Shown: in pieces, positions 55,574 to 63,146 of the stretch | Numbering within the stretch: the first letter of the stretch is position 1 | How the letters are laid out: each line of letters starts with the position of its first letter | Assembly: GCF_007991335.1 (NCBI RefSeq) | Contig: NZ_BJYD01000007.1 | Coordinates: 1 to 64,000, forward strand | Reading direction: 5' to 3' | From: Halobacillus faecis | GTDB lineage: Bacteria > Bacillota > Bacilli > Bacillales > Halobacillaceae | Length of the DNA: 64,000 nt | The notes under the pieces: generated by a model | Told to the model about the DNA's origin: nothing | Databases searched by the model: none | The model's input: the letters and a program-made list of their open reading frames with translations, nothing else | Made by a program: the position numbers and the translations under genes

Positions 55574-55618
55574 TTATGACTTGGTACTAATTTTAATTCA
55601 TCTTGGACTAATCTGCAA
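55574..55618 (-). promoter_or_regulatory. fabH promoter with FapR-like operator
   Basis: Minus strand: TTGCAG (55613-55618), 17-bp spacer, TAAAAT (55590-55595), then TTAGTACCAAGTCATAA (55574-55590). The left half of the latter is a perfect FapR half-site and the right half matches 5 of 8 bases. The site covers the expected start of transcription. Confidence 0.7.
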
Positions 55619-55728
55619 GTTTTACAGAAGTCTATCCTTGAACTTGTACTTCTTTTTACTATCTGTTGTACCTGCCTACAAAATACAGGGAGATCTTTCA
55701 TAAATTGTAACAGAGGAGGTGTGCTTGT

Positions 55729-55905
55729 ATGGGCAAAAGAAAGTCATCCCCATTTGATGATTTCTGGGGATTCCGTCAGCAAGAAGATCATGAAGGGAAG
55801 AAAGGTTCGCAACCAAAACTCAATGATCTGTTTCAAGAAGCTTCAAAAACATGGAAGTCCGTCTCACCGATGATCAAACCAATGATGGATAAGTTTAAGA
55901 AATAA
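55729..55905 (+). CDS. Small basic protein of unknown function between med and fabH
   Basis: 58 residues, MGKRKSSPFDDFWGFRQQED... ending SPMIKPMMDKFKK. A strong GAGGAGG precedes the ATG. No membrane segment. It is opposite in strand to fabH and med and takes the place where B. subtilis has comZ and yjzB. Its sequence does not resemble ComZ. Confidence 0.65.
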   Translation: MGKRKSSPFDDFWGFRQQEDHEGKKGSQPKLNDLFQEASKTWKSVSPMIKPMMDKFKK

Positions 55906-55937
55906 AAATTAGTTCCTTAAATCTGAAATGAATTCAT

Positions 55938-55977
55938 AAGAAAACCTCTGAAGCTGTTTGTCTGCTTCAGAGGTCTT
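55938..55977. terminator. Terminator overlapping the end of med
   Basis: AAAACCTCTGAAGC / GCTTCAGAGGT, with A and T runs on either side. It includes the last codons of med and ends the small plus-strand gene. Confidence 0.8.
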
Positions 55978-56929
55978 TTTCAGGGAGATCTCCTGTTTCT
56001 TTATAAGTTTCTACGACTTCTTCCATTTTGCTTTGGAAATTTTCCGGGATACTTGGGCTGTAGTCCCCCATTTTTATAGCACCTTCCTGAAAATCAAATG
56101 TAAGCATTTCTCCAGGTAGGTCCTCATTCATATAACGCTCCATCGCTAGTTTATATACTTCATCTACCTTTTGGACAGTACTTGTGAGCACCGTATTTTC
56201 AGCTACGGAAGATTGGTCCTGTACATAACCGATGGCAAAATTCCCGTCATTTTGGGCCCTTTCAATGACCGCAACATTAAAAACATCTCCTGCTGGATAA
56301 AACACATCCACACCCTCTTCTTTCATCGAGTCATAATACATGAGGGCCATCTCCGTGTTCTCCCAGCTGTTGGTCAGTGAAATGTCAACTTGAGCGTCAG
56401 GATTTTGATAGATGACACCTTCATAAAATCCTTCTACTTCTGGTTGCCATTCAAATACTCCAATGATTCCAACACGATCGGTTTTAGTCATCTCCCCAGC
56501 TACCATTCCTGCGAAAAAACCCATCGCTTGCGCATCGAAATTGAGGCTGGTTACATTTTCGGCTGAGAATTGGCCATTAAAATAGACGAAATCCATATCA
56601 GGATAAACCTCATGCAATTCCCTGAAGTGATTTCCATATAAGCTGCTATGTCCGAAGATGACGTCAATTCCTTTAGCTGCAAACTCATCGACGGCCTCGG
56701 CTGTATGTTGATATGTGCGTATACCTTCTTTAAAGTAAATGTCTACTCCATATTCCTCCTGGATGGCTTGCAATCCTTTATACCCTTGCTGCCCCCATGC
56801 TTTGTCATGGATCGTCGTTTCAACCAGCATACCGACCTTTATATCTTTTTTATAATCTGGCAAACCTTGACATGCGACAAGGGAAAATAATAGAGAGAGG
56901 ATCATGATGGACTGTAATTTCACATTCAA
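55967..56929 (-). CDS. med: Med-like basic membrane lipoprotein (BMP family)
   Basis: 320 residues. Signal peptide with lipobox LVACQ (Cys about 20). A periplasmic-binding BMP fold: GMLVETTIHDKAWGQQGYKGLQAIQ, FGHSSLYGNHFRELHEVYPDMDFVYFNG, FFAGMVAGEMTKTDRVGIIGVFEWQPEVEGFYEG and YPAGDVFNVAVIE. It is close to B. subtilis Med, which raises comK expression. BMP proteins often bind nucleosides. No ComZ-coding sequence follows it. Confidence 0.88.
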   Translation of the reverse strand: MNVKLQSIMILSLLFSLVACQGLPDYKKDIKVGMLVETTIHDKAWGQQGYKGLQAIQEEYGVDIYFKEGIRTYQHTAEAVDEFAAKGIDVIFGHSSLYGNHFRELHEVYPDMDFVYFNGQFSAENVTSLNFDAQAMGFFAGMVAGEMTKTDRVGIIGVFEWQPEVEGFYEGVIYQNPDAQVDISLTNSWENTEMALMYYDSMKEEGVDVFYPAGDVFNVAVIERAQNDGNFAIGYVQDQSSVAENTVLTSTVQKVDEVYKLAMERYMNEDLPGEMLTFDFQEGAIKMGDYSPSIPENFQSKMEEVVETYKETGDLPEKDL

Positions 56930-57009
56930 GCACTCCTAAGTACCTACTTATATCCTCTCCCTATTCTACATTTTTTTCATATCAAAAGTAAATGACAACA
57001 TGGAGACCT

Positions 57010-57531
57010 CTAGACATTGCGAAGCAGCTGCTCACAGCGCCACAAAGCATCCACTCTTTCTGTGATGATATCCTTGTCTTCGAGTCGCTCTCCTACACGA
57101 AACGGTTCCTGATCAAGAAAGCTTCTCAGGAAGGCATCCATAAAATCCCCGATATAGGTCGCCTGGTGATCCATGATCCATTGCACCAGTTCACCTTTTC
57201 CCTGAGCCCCTGTCTTCCGGATATCCATCCATTCACCATAAAGAAGGGGCGTCTCAATCCAATTTTCCTCTGTATCTCCTTGCCTGACCAGCAACCCCTC
57301 ATCCACTAAGTCCACTTCCCACTCGTCATTTGATTGTTGGACGTGATTTTCTTTATCACTTCGTTGAAAAAAATGTTGAAAATTACTGTTTCTGCCTACA
57401 TACATATATAGGAGATCGCTCTTCGAATCCTCGATGGGGTCAATACCGATGACTTCGATACCTTCCTGAAGAAGACTTGATGTCAGGTGATATCCAATCC
57501 AATGAAAGCAAGGGTTAATGGTCACCATCAT
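57010..57531 (-). CDS. Hypothetical protein with a degenerate epimerase-like N-terminus
   Basis: 173 residues. The first 30 (NPCFHWIGYHLTSSLLQEGIEVIGIDP) follow the beta-alpha-beta pattern of NAD-dependent sugar epimerases, but the glycine-rich motif GxxGxxG is lost and only the shape remains. The rest is not recognised and is too short for an epimerase. It occupies the yjaU/yjaV area upstream of med. Function unknown. Confidence 0.65.
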   Translation of the reverse strand: MMVTINPCFHWIGYHLTSSLLQEGIEVIGIDPIEDSKSDLLYMYVGRNSNFQHFFQRSDKENHVQQSNDEWEVDLVDEGLLVRQGDTEENWIETPLLYGEWMDIRKTGAQGKGELVQWIMDHQATYIGDFMDAFLRSFLDQEPFRVGERLEDKDIITERVDALWRCEQLLRNV

Positions 57532-57662
57532 AGGCTATCCTCCTCTTCCTTGTCTTCCTACATAATATTCAATGGAAACGTTAATCATGAAGCGATTTCA
57601 TATTTCCTTTTCCTGTACTCTCTGATAAGATAAGAATAGATTGTGTAAAAATGAGGTGAGTA

Positions 57663-57839
57663 ATGATGCGGATGATTTGGACAATCATTTGGGCTTTCCT
57701 ATTGAGCTTCATGTCCGCTTATGTAGTCAGCAACATGGCTGGGAGCAGTTTCGCTTTCTCTCAAGTCATCATTATGACAATTCTTTTCACACTGGCTGCA
57801 GTTGTTCTTGGGGAAGGAATTATCAAAGAAGAAGCATAA
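57663..57839 (+). CDS. yjzD: Small membrane protein YjzD (DUF2929)
   Basis: 58 residues, MMRMIWTIIWAFLLSFMSAYVVSNMAGSSF, with two hydrophobic helices and an acidic end GEGIIKEEA. This is the DUF2929 pattern. GAGGTG precedes two adjacent ATGs. Function unknown. Confidence 0.8.
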   Translation: MMRMIWTIIWAFLLSFMSAYVVSNMAGSSFAFSQVIIMTILFTLAAVVLGEGIIKEEA

Positions 57840-57850
57840 GCCACACTCAA

Positions 57851-57882
57851 GCGTTGCTATCCTTCGGGAGGCAACGTTTTTC
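57851..57882 (+). terminator. Terminator of yjzD
   Basis: CGTTGC and GCAACG arms enclose a tetraloop-type TTCG and are followed by T5. Confidence 0.8.
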
Positions 57883-58033
57883 ATTTGGAAAATGATGAGA
57901 TTCTCCTCTAGTCACAAGGACAAGGTTCCTTTATAATCGTAGAGTGCGTGAACATCGTCACAATTGTTCTATCAACACAAACAAAAAATATAGATAGAAA
58001 TAGGAATACAGACGGGCAGGAGGAACAAGTAGT

Positions 58034-58852
58034 ATGGAACAACTATGGTTGATCATTAAATATTTATTTTTGGGGATCTTTCAAGGATTTACTGAACCAA
58101 TTCCGATTTCATCCAGTGGTCATTTGGTCATTGCACAGGAACTACTAGGGGTTGAACTGGAAGGACTTACATTTGAGGTGCTCGTGAACTTTGGCTCTCT
58201 CGTAGCGGTTTTGATCATCTACCGCCAAGATCTCCTTCGTCTGATTCAAAATGGATTTGGATACTTATTCAATCGCAGCCAACGCGATCATCAGCAGAAA
58301 GATGATTTTGATTTTATTATTTATCTGATCATAGGAACAATTCCGGCTGGGGTGCTTGGCGTTCTTCTCGGAGATGCTATTGAAGTTTTATCTACCGTTC
58401 AAACAGTTGGAATCACATTGATCATCACAGGAATCGCCCTTTGGTTAATTCGTAACCTGAGAGGACGTAAAGGCGATGGGCAGTTAACGTGGAAAGATGC
58501 CTTGATTGTGGGGATTGGACAAGCAGTCGCTCTGATTCCGGGAATAAGCCGCTCAGGAGCCACGATTGTTGCCGCCATGTTTTTAGGAATGAAACAAGAG
58601 ACGGCGCTCCGTTTTTCGTTCTTATTATTTATCCCTGTAAGTCTGGGGACAATGCTTCTATCCATAGAAGATGTGATCAAACATGCAAGTGATGAGAATG
58701 CCTGGTTTGCTTATATCATGGCCTTTGCGGGTTCTGTAGTCGCTTCGTATTTCTCATTAAAGTGGTTCATGGGCATCATGGCCCGTGGGAATTTGAAATA
58801 CTTCGCGTTTTACTGTTTTATCGTCGGTGGACTTGTCGTTCTCTTCTTATAA
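58034..58852 (+). CDS. uppP: Undecaprenyl-diphosphate phosphatase UppP (BacA)
   Basis: 272 residues, eight hydrophobic segments. The active-site pieces are [20 protein letters not shown] (about 13-32) and a second [18 protein letters not shown] (about 170). Most UppP have GxTEFLPISS; here FL is replaced by PI. It recycles the lipid carrier for wall synthesis and gives bacitracin resistance when raised. GGCAGGAGG precedes the start. Confidence 0.93.
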   Translation: MEQLWLIIKYLFLGIFQGFTEPIPISSSGHLVIAQELLGVELEGLTFEVLVNFGSLVAVLIIYRQDLLRLIQNGFGYLFNRSQRDHQQKDDFDFIIYLIIGTIPAGVLGVLLGDAIEVLSTVQTVGITLIITGIALWLIRNLRGRKGDGQLTWKDALIVGIGQAVALIPGISRSGATIVAAMFLGMKQETALRFSFLLFIPVSLGTMLLSIEDVIKHASDENAWFAYIMAFAGSVVASYFSLKWFMGIMARGNLKYFAFYCFIVGGLVVLFL

Positions 58853-58856
58853 ATAT

Positions 58857-58896
58857 TAAAAGCCAGTACAACTTTAAAGTCGTACTGGCTTTTTTA
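58857..58896. terminator. Terminator between converging uppP and moaD
   Basis: AAAAGCCAGTAC... pairs with ...GTACTGGCTTTT, with a T-run. Confidence 0.85.
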
Positions 58897-58915
58897 ATTA
58901 AATGGATACAGGGTG

Positions 58916-59149
58916 TTATCCCCCACTAACCGGAGGAATAAAAGCAATCGTATCACCTTCAGTGATGGTTGTATCCTCAGGAGCAAATTCTTCATTGACT
59001 GCCATCATGCAATTGTTCACTTGGTCGAGGGAATATTCGGAGCGCACTTTTTCTTTCACTTCTCCTAAAGTCATTCCGGCTGCTGCCAGTCTTACCTCAT
59101 CCGTTCCAATCGCTTCCTTTAATCCCGCAAAAAATAAAAGTGTATTCAT
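58916..59149 (-). CDS. moaD: Molybdopterin synthase small subunit MoaD
   Basis: 77 residues from the ATG that overlaps the moaE stop. Ubiquitin-like fold with the required C-terminal Gly-Gly (FIPPVSGG), where thiocarboxylate sulfur is carried. With MoaE it converts cyclic pyranopterin to molybdopterin. Last gene of mobB-moaE-moaD. Confidence 0.92.
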   Translation of the reverse strand: MNTLLFFAGLKEAIGTDEVRLAAAGMTLGEVKEKVRSEYSLDQVNNCMMAVNEEFAPEDTTITEGDTIAFIPPVSGG

Positions 59150-59604
59150 TTGACTTCCTCCTTTAGCGGAACTCCCGGCTTGACCTCTTTCTGGTCTCCA
59201 ATCCATTCTTCACCGTCTTCCCAATGCTCTTTTTTCCAAATCGGAACAATTTTCTTAATTCTTTCTATAGCATAACGGCTGGCTTCATAAGAGTCGTTCC
59301 GATGCGGAGTGGAAACAGCGATGATTACAGCAATATCCGTAATCTCAAGGCGCCCGATCCGGTGGGCAATGACAACTTCTGCGCTCGGCCATTGCCGCTC
59401 CATTTCCTTGGCGATTTGTTCCAGTTTCTTTTCCGCCATCTCTTTGTATGTCTCATATTGTAAATAAAGGGTTCGTTTGCCTTTGGTGAATTCTCTTACT
59501 GTGCCAATAAACGTATTGACGGCACCCGCCTCTCTTCTGATTACCCTCTTTGTTACTTCTTCAATCTCGAGTGGCTCTGAGGTAATCCAACAGCGTTTTT
59601 CCAT
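59146..59604 (-). CDS. moaE: Molybdopterin synthase catalytic subunit MoaE
   Basis: 152 residues from the ATG behind AAGGAGGG, overlapping the mobB stop. NTFIGTVREFTKGKRTLYLQYETYKEMAEKKLEQI, AHRIGRLEITDIAVIIAVSTPHR and VPIWKKEHWEDGEEWIG, including the catalytic Lys region, are the MoaE pattern. Confidence 0.94.
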   Translation of the reverse strand: MEKRCWITSEPLEIEEVTKRVIRREAGAVNTFIGTVREFTKGKRTLYLQYETYKEMAEKKLEQIAKEMERQWPSAEVVIAHRIGRLEITDIAVIIAVSTPHRNDSYEASRYAIERIKKIVPIWKKEHWEDGEEWIGDQKEVKPGVPLKEEVK

Positions 59605-60122
59605 CAGGCTCCCTCCTTCGCTAAACGATAGACTTCTGGTAAACGCTTTCTCCACTCTCTGAGCGATATGACTGGTAAGGATATTCGATCCATCATTCGC
59701 TCATCCCAACAAATGACCAATTGGATATTCGTTAAGCTTTCAAGCAATGAGAGATCTTCTTCCCTTTTTATAATGACAGCCTTCGGAAAGTCTTCCTGCT
59801 TGTACCCTTCCACAACAATTAAATCAGGAGAAAAATGCTGATATATGTTCACGAGTTGTGTGAGCGGAAAGTCCTCTTCATGAGATAATTCAAGCTGAAA
59901 TCTACGAGGGCTGTCCACTCCTGTCAAAAATGCCCCCGATTCATGCAGACGATAACTATCTGTATCCAGGTGCATGACCTTCAGCGGTTCCTCATGACCA
60001 TGATGCTTAATCGCAGCTACTTTCTCTCCGCGGTCCGCTCCATAAGCAATTAAATCTGAGAGCAATGATGTCTTTCCAGTGTTTTTGTAACCGACAATTT
60101 GAAAAACCGGCGTTTCGGGCAT
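59604..60122 (-). CDS. mobB: Molybdopterin-guanine dinucleotide biosynthesis protein MobB
   Basis: 172 residues from the ATG behind AAGGAGGG; an in-frame start 30 nt upstream lacks an RBS. Walker A GYKNTGKTSLL (about 8), DTDSYRLHESGA and DLIVVEGYK. A GTP-binding accessory of the MobA reaction. First of a three-gene set; mobA, moeA, moaA and moaC are not in the window. Confidence 0.92.
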   Translation of the reverse strand: MPETPVFQIVGYKNTGKTSLLSDLIAYGADRGEKVAAIKHHGHEEPLKVMHLDTDSYRLHESGAFLTGVDSPRRFQLELSHEEDFPLTQLVNIYQHFSPDLIVVEGYKQEDFPKAVIIKREEDLSLLESLTNIQLVICWDERMMDRISLPVISLREWRKRLPEVYRLAKEGA

Positions 60123-60249
60123 TCGTCTTCCCTCCTTGGTAATCACTCGCACACGTTAAATAACAATGGGGCTTGGATGATGTGCACTGGACCGCGAACG
60201 GAACAGAAAAGACAACGCTCTTCGCCGGATCTATCTTCCTTTGTTATGT

Positions 60250-60281
60250 AAAAACCCCTACCGTCGTTCACACGGCAGGGG
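60250..60281 (-). terminator. Terminator of yitW
   Basis: CCCCTACCGT pairs with ACGGCAGGGG (one wobble), followed on the minus strand by TTTTT. Confidence 0.85.
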
Positions 60282-60296
60282 CATAGCTTCCATAAA

Positions 60297-60611
60297 TCAA
60301 TCTGGAATTCCAAGAGCTATCTTCGCATAACGGCTCATACGATCTTTGGTCCAAGGTGGATTCCAAACGATATTGACCTTTATTTCATTCAATTCAGGTA
60401 AGTCAGCGAGAGATCGTTTGACATCCTGTTCGATATGACCCGCAAGCGGGCAGCCCATAGCCGTTAACGTCATTGTTACCGTTGTGTCGCCATTGTCATC
60501 TATATCGACGCCATAGACCAAACCTAAGTTGACGATATCAATGCCGAGCTCAGGGTCAATGACATTCTCAAGGGCACCCATTGCATTTTCTTCAAGTGCA
60601 GTTGTACTCAC
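60297..60611 (-). CDS. yitW: Iron-sulfur assembly factor, MIP18/SufT family (YitW)
   Basis: 104 residues from the GTG with AAGGGGG at 7 nt. The DUF59 motif DPELGIDIVNLGLVYGVDID (about 18-37) and the conserved Cys in MTLTAMGCPLAGHI (about 62) are present. Such proteins help deliver Fe-S clusters. It lies 74 bp downstream of yitV on the same strand. Confidence 0.9.
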   Translation of the reverse strand: MSTTALEENAMGALENVIDPELGIDIVNLGLVYGVDIDDNGDTTVTMTLTAMGCPLAGHIEQDVKRSLADLPELNEIKVNIVWNPPWTKDRMSRYAKIALGIPD

Positions 60612-60685
60612 ATTAGTTCCCCCTTCACAATTCTTCAAACTCTATTATAAACAAAATTTCAAAGAGAATAAAATATTCCCACTGG

Positions 60686-61450
60686 TTACAATACTAACTC
60701 CAACCAATTGACCATTTCGATGACAGCAAAACGGCTGACTTTATGATCACGTCCGACCTCTCTCAGAAAACGAATATTTTCAGGGTTCTTATATTGAGCG
60801 ATCGCTTCATTATAAAAATCATAGGAATGCTCGAACGGAACAACTGGATCCGCATCACCATGCCAGAAAAACAGCGGGCGTCCATAAAGTTTATCCATTT
60901 GCTTGGAAAGGTCAATACCTTCAAGTGAGCTGTACAGTTCATCAAGGTCAGCTTCTTTCAAAGGAAGGGAAACCCCGGAGTTTTCGACGTCCTGTATGAG
61001 CTTTCTGGCAAATTCAACTGGCTTTGGCGACCCCATCATAACAGCAGAAGCTTGAATCCAGGGATACATCGTCAATGCAGCACTTGTCGTTATACCGCCC
61101 ATTGAAGTTCCGCCAACACCAATGCGTCGATCTTTAATTAGATCCTGGCGATCGAGTTCATCTTTTATATCTTGAAGCTCTTTTAAATTTTGATACACGA
61201 TATCCCAAAACTTGAAGTTCAGTTCCTGTTTCGGCAGTTCTTCATCACGTTCGCCATGATGAGCGCTATCAGGAAGGATGACCCGGTATCCCTTTTGAGC
61301 AAGGAGATAAGCTTGAGGTAAGTTATGCTCTTTTGCGGAAGTAAACCCATGGAAGTAGATGAACACGGGTAATGGCTGCTCTTGTTTCGTCGAATCGACT
61401 ACAGTTAAAGTGGGTACATTTTTATAAGTATTTCGGTAAATCCCAATCAT
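60686..61450 (-). CDS. yitV: Alpha/beta hydrolase, putative esterase (YitV)
   Basis: 254 residues. Nucleophile Ser in GVGGTSMGGI (about 117), Asp in HGDADPVVPFEHS (about 200) and His in VGRDHKVSRF (about 232) make a full triad. The oxyanion segment FIYFHGFTSAKEHN lies near 33. No signal peptide. The yitU-yitV-yitW neighbourhood matches B. subtilis. Substrate unknown. Confidence 0.87.
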   Translation of the reverse strand: MIGIYRNTYKNVPTLTVVDSTKQEQPLPVFIYFHGFTSAKEHNLPQAYLLAQKGYRVILPDSAHHGERDEELPKQELNFKFWDIVYQNLKELQDIKDELDRQDLIKDRRIGVGGTSMGGITTSAALTMYPWIQASAVMMGSPKPVEFARKLIQDVENSGVSLPLKEADLDELYSSLEGIDLSKQMDKLYGRPLFFWHGDADPVVPFEHSYDFYNEAIAQYKNPENIRFLREVGRDHKVSRFAVIEMVNWLELVL

Positions 61451-61632
61451 TGTTCCTATTTCCTTTCTGCAAAAACTTTACGTTTGGTTTAAGTTGTGTT
61501 TATAAATAGTTTATATAATATGTATCGTAACACTGCCATCTTTAATTGGAAAGTGTTAGGTAGTCACAAGGGAAATTCTTTACAATCCACCGCTCTCCCC
61601 GATAAACTATACATACAAATGAGGTGAAGATT

Positions 61633-62451
61633 ATGGAACGACATCTGATTGCATTAGATTTAGATGGAACATTATTAACCGATAATAAAGTCATTAGTGA
61701 AAAGACGAAGAATACCGTCCTGAAGGCTATGGAACAAGGTCACATCGTCGTCATAGCAACAGGTAGACCACACCGGGCGAGCATTGATTATTATCATGAA
61801 CTCGGTCTTGAGACACCAATGGTTAATTTCAACGGGGCACTGATCCACCATCCGAAAGACCACCGTTGGGATGCCATTCACTCTCCTTTAGGGATCCGTA
61901 CCGCTCATAAAATCATTCACACCTGTCAGGAACTTGGTGTTAAAAACATTCTGGCTGAAGTGAAAGATGATGTGTATTTGGATCAATATGACGAGGAAAT
62001 CATGAGTATTTTCCAAACAAAAAACGATTCCATTACCGTCGGCCGCCTTCAATCAAACTTGAAAGAAGATCCGACATCCATTCTCATCCATCCAGAAGAA
62101 GAAAAAATCCAAAAGCTCCGAGATCAACTGGACGATCACGCGTCCTTGATCGATCACCGTAAATGGGGGGCTCCTTGGCATGTCATTGAAATTGTGCGTG
62201 CTGGCATGAATAAAGCCGTTGGTTTGGATAAGATCGCCCGATATTTCCACGTCCCGAATGAACGGATTATTGCTTTCGGAGATGAAGACAATGATTTTGA
62301 AATGATCGATTATGCCGGTGTTGGCGTAGCAATGGGAAATGCCATCAACGAACTGAAAGACCTTGCGAAGCATATCACCTATACCAATGAAGAAGACGGG
62401 ATCAGCGTATTCCTCGATGATTATTTAAAGATAAACAAGCGTGCGATATAA
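61633..62451 (+). CDS. yitU: HAD-superfamily Cof-type phosphatase (YitU)
   Basis: 272 residues from the ATG behind GAGGTG. HAD motifs: LDLDGTLLTD (about 8), VVIATGRPH (about 42), the Lys in NKAVGLDKIA (about 195) and AFGDEDNDFEMI (about 220). The cap is of the Cof type. Family members dephosphorylate sugar phosphates or FMN precursors; B. subtilis YitU has been linked to ARPP phosphatase activity in riboflavin synthesis. Divergent from yitV. Confidence 0.9.
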   Translation: MERHLIALDLDGTLLTDNKVISEKTKNTVLKAMEQGHIVVIATGRPHRASIDYYHELGLETPMVNFNGALIHHPKDHRWDAIHSPLGIRTAHKIIHTCQELGVKNILAEVKDDVYLDQYDEEIMSIFQTKNDSITVGRLQSNLKEDPTSILIHPEEEKIQKLRDQLDDHASLIDHRKWGAPWHVIEIVRAGMNKAVGLDKIARYFHVPNERIIAFGDEDNDFEMIDYAGVGVAMGNAINELKDLAKHITYTNEEDGISVFLDDYLKINKRAI

Positions 62452-62475
62452 GGTACATTTTTCCTCGCGTAAAAA

Positions 62476-62542
62476 AAGGCCCTCCTGCCATACTAATCTT
62501 GAACGTGAAAGCGTTCAGGCTTATTTATGACAGGAGGGTCTT
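62476..62542 (+). promoter_or_regulatory. Leader hairpin that buries the ribosome-binding site of the 48-residue gene
   Basis: AAGGCCCTCCTGCCATA (62476-62492) pairs with TATGACAGGAGGGTCTT (62526-62542): 17 positions with one C-A mismatch and one G-U pair. The AGGAGGG in the right arm is the only RBS for the ATG at 62546. A second hairpin (TGAACG/CGTTCA, 62499-62516) closes the loop. On the minus strand the stem is followed by T7 and looks like a terminator, but no minus-strand gene needs one there. Confidence 0.6.
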
Positions 62543-62545
62543 GTC

Positions 62546-62692
62546 ATGGAGCAGCAACAGAAAACCAATCGTAAACAGGATCGCTGGACAGAAGTTCGAA
62601 AATTCGACGAAAGCGAGATGGAGCCAAAAAGGCTTTCAGAAGCGAATCGTAAAGAAATCGAATCAGACCAGCATACGGTAGGAGGGTTTTAA
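62546..62692 (+). CDS. Small charged protein of unknown function
   Basis: 48 residues, MEQQQKTNRKQDRWTEVRKF... ending DQHTVGGF. Highly charged, probably disordered or helical, no membrane segment. Its RBS is inside a strong hairpin. The stop is 2 nt before the next gene, whose own RBS lies in its last codons. Not recognised. Confidence 0.6.
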   Translation: MEQQQKTNRKQDRWTEVRKFDESEMEPKRLSEANRKEIESDQHTVGGF

Positions 62693-62694
62693 CC

Positions 62695-62904
62695 ATGGAG
62701 AAAAACCTTTTTGAAAACGCGCGCGAAGCGGTCAACCGTTTCACCCAAAAGCGTGGGGGCAAACACGACGCGACTAGCCAACATGATATGGAAGCCGCGA
62801 AACAAGCGATTCAGTCTGCCTATAGCCAATGTTCTCAAGAGGAGAAACAACAGCTACAGCAGTTTGAACAAGAAGTGGAAGCTCACCACAACAACTTACG
62901 ATAA
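62695..62904 (+). CDS. DUF3813-family small protein
   Basis: 69 residues: NLFENAREAVNRFTQ, then AAKQAIQSAYSQCSQEEKQQLQQFEQEVE, an amphipathic helical pair. The pattern fits DUF3813, of which B. subtilis YitR may be a member (recall, not certain). GGAGGG precedes the start, inside the upstream gene. Function unknown. Confidence 0.7.
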   Translation: MEKNLFENAREAVNRFTQKRGGKHDATSQHDMEAAKQAIQSAYSQCSQEEKQQLQQFEQEVEAHHNNLR

Positions 62905-62915
62905 CGATCGTAGAA

Positions 62916-62951
62916 GATCAGGCTGTTTCCAAACAGCCTGATCCTTTTTAA
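62916..62951 (+). terminator. Terminator after the DUF3813 gene
   Basis: GATCAGGCTGTTT / AAACAGCCTGATC, 13-bp perfect stem, followed by T5. Confidence 0.9.
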
Positions 62952-63092
62952 TTAGAGCTACTGATTTTTGAAGACCGAATGCCATAATGTAGAAGATCTA
63001 TGAGTAATAATAAGTGTTTTTATTTGGGTGGGGCCTAGAAAGTTATAAACTTGTCTAACCGGGTATATAATGAGTACCCCCTAATGATTTTC

Positions 63093-63146
63093 TAAATACA
63101 TCGAAGCGCCGGATTGAGTGCACAATCCGGCGCTTCGATGTATTTA
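63093..63146. repeat. Perfect 24-bp inverted repeat overlapping a stop codon
   Basis: 63093-63116 is exactly inverted at 63123-63146 with a 6-nt loop. The outermost three bases of the right arm are the stop codon of the HAD gene. Neither side has a proper T-run, so it is an atypical terminator or an RNA-stabilising hairpin. Between it and 62951 nothing else was seen. Confidence 0.75.
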
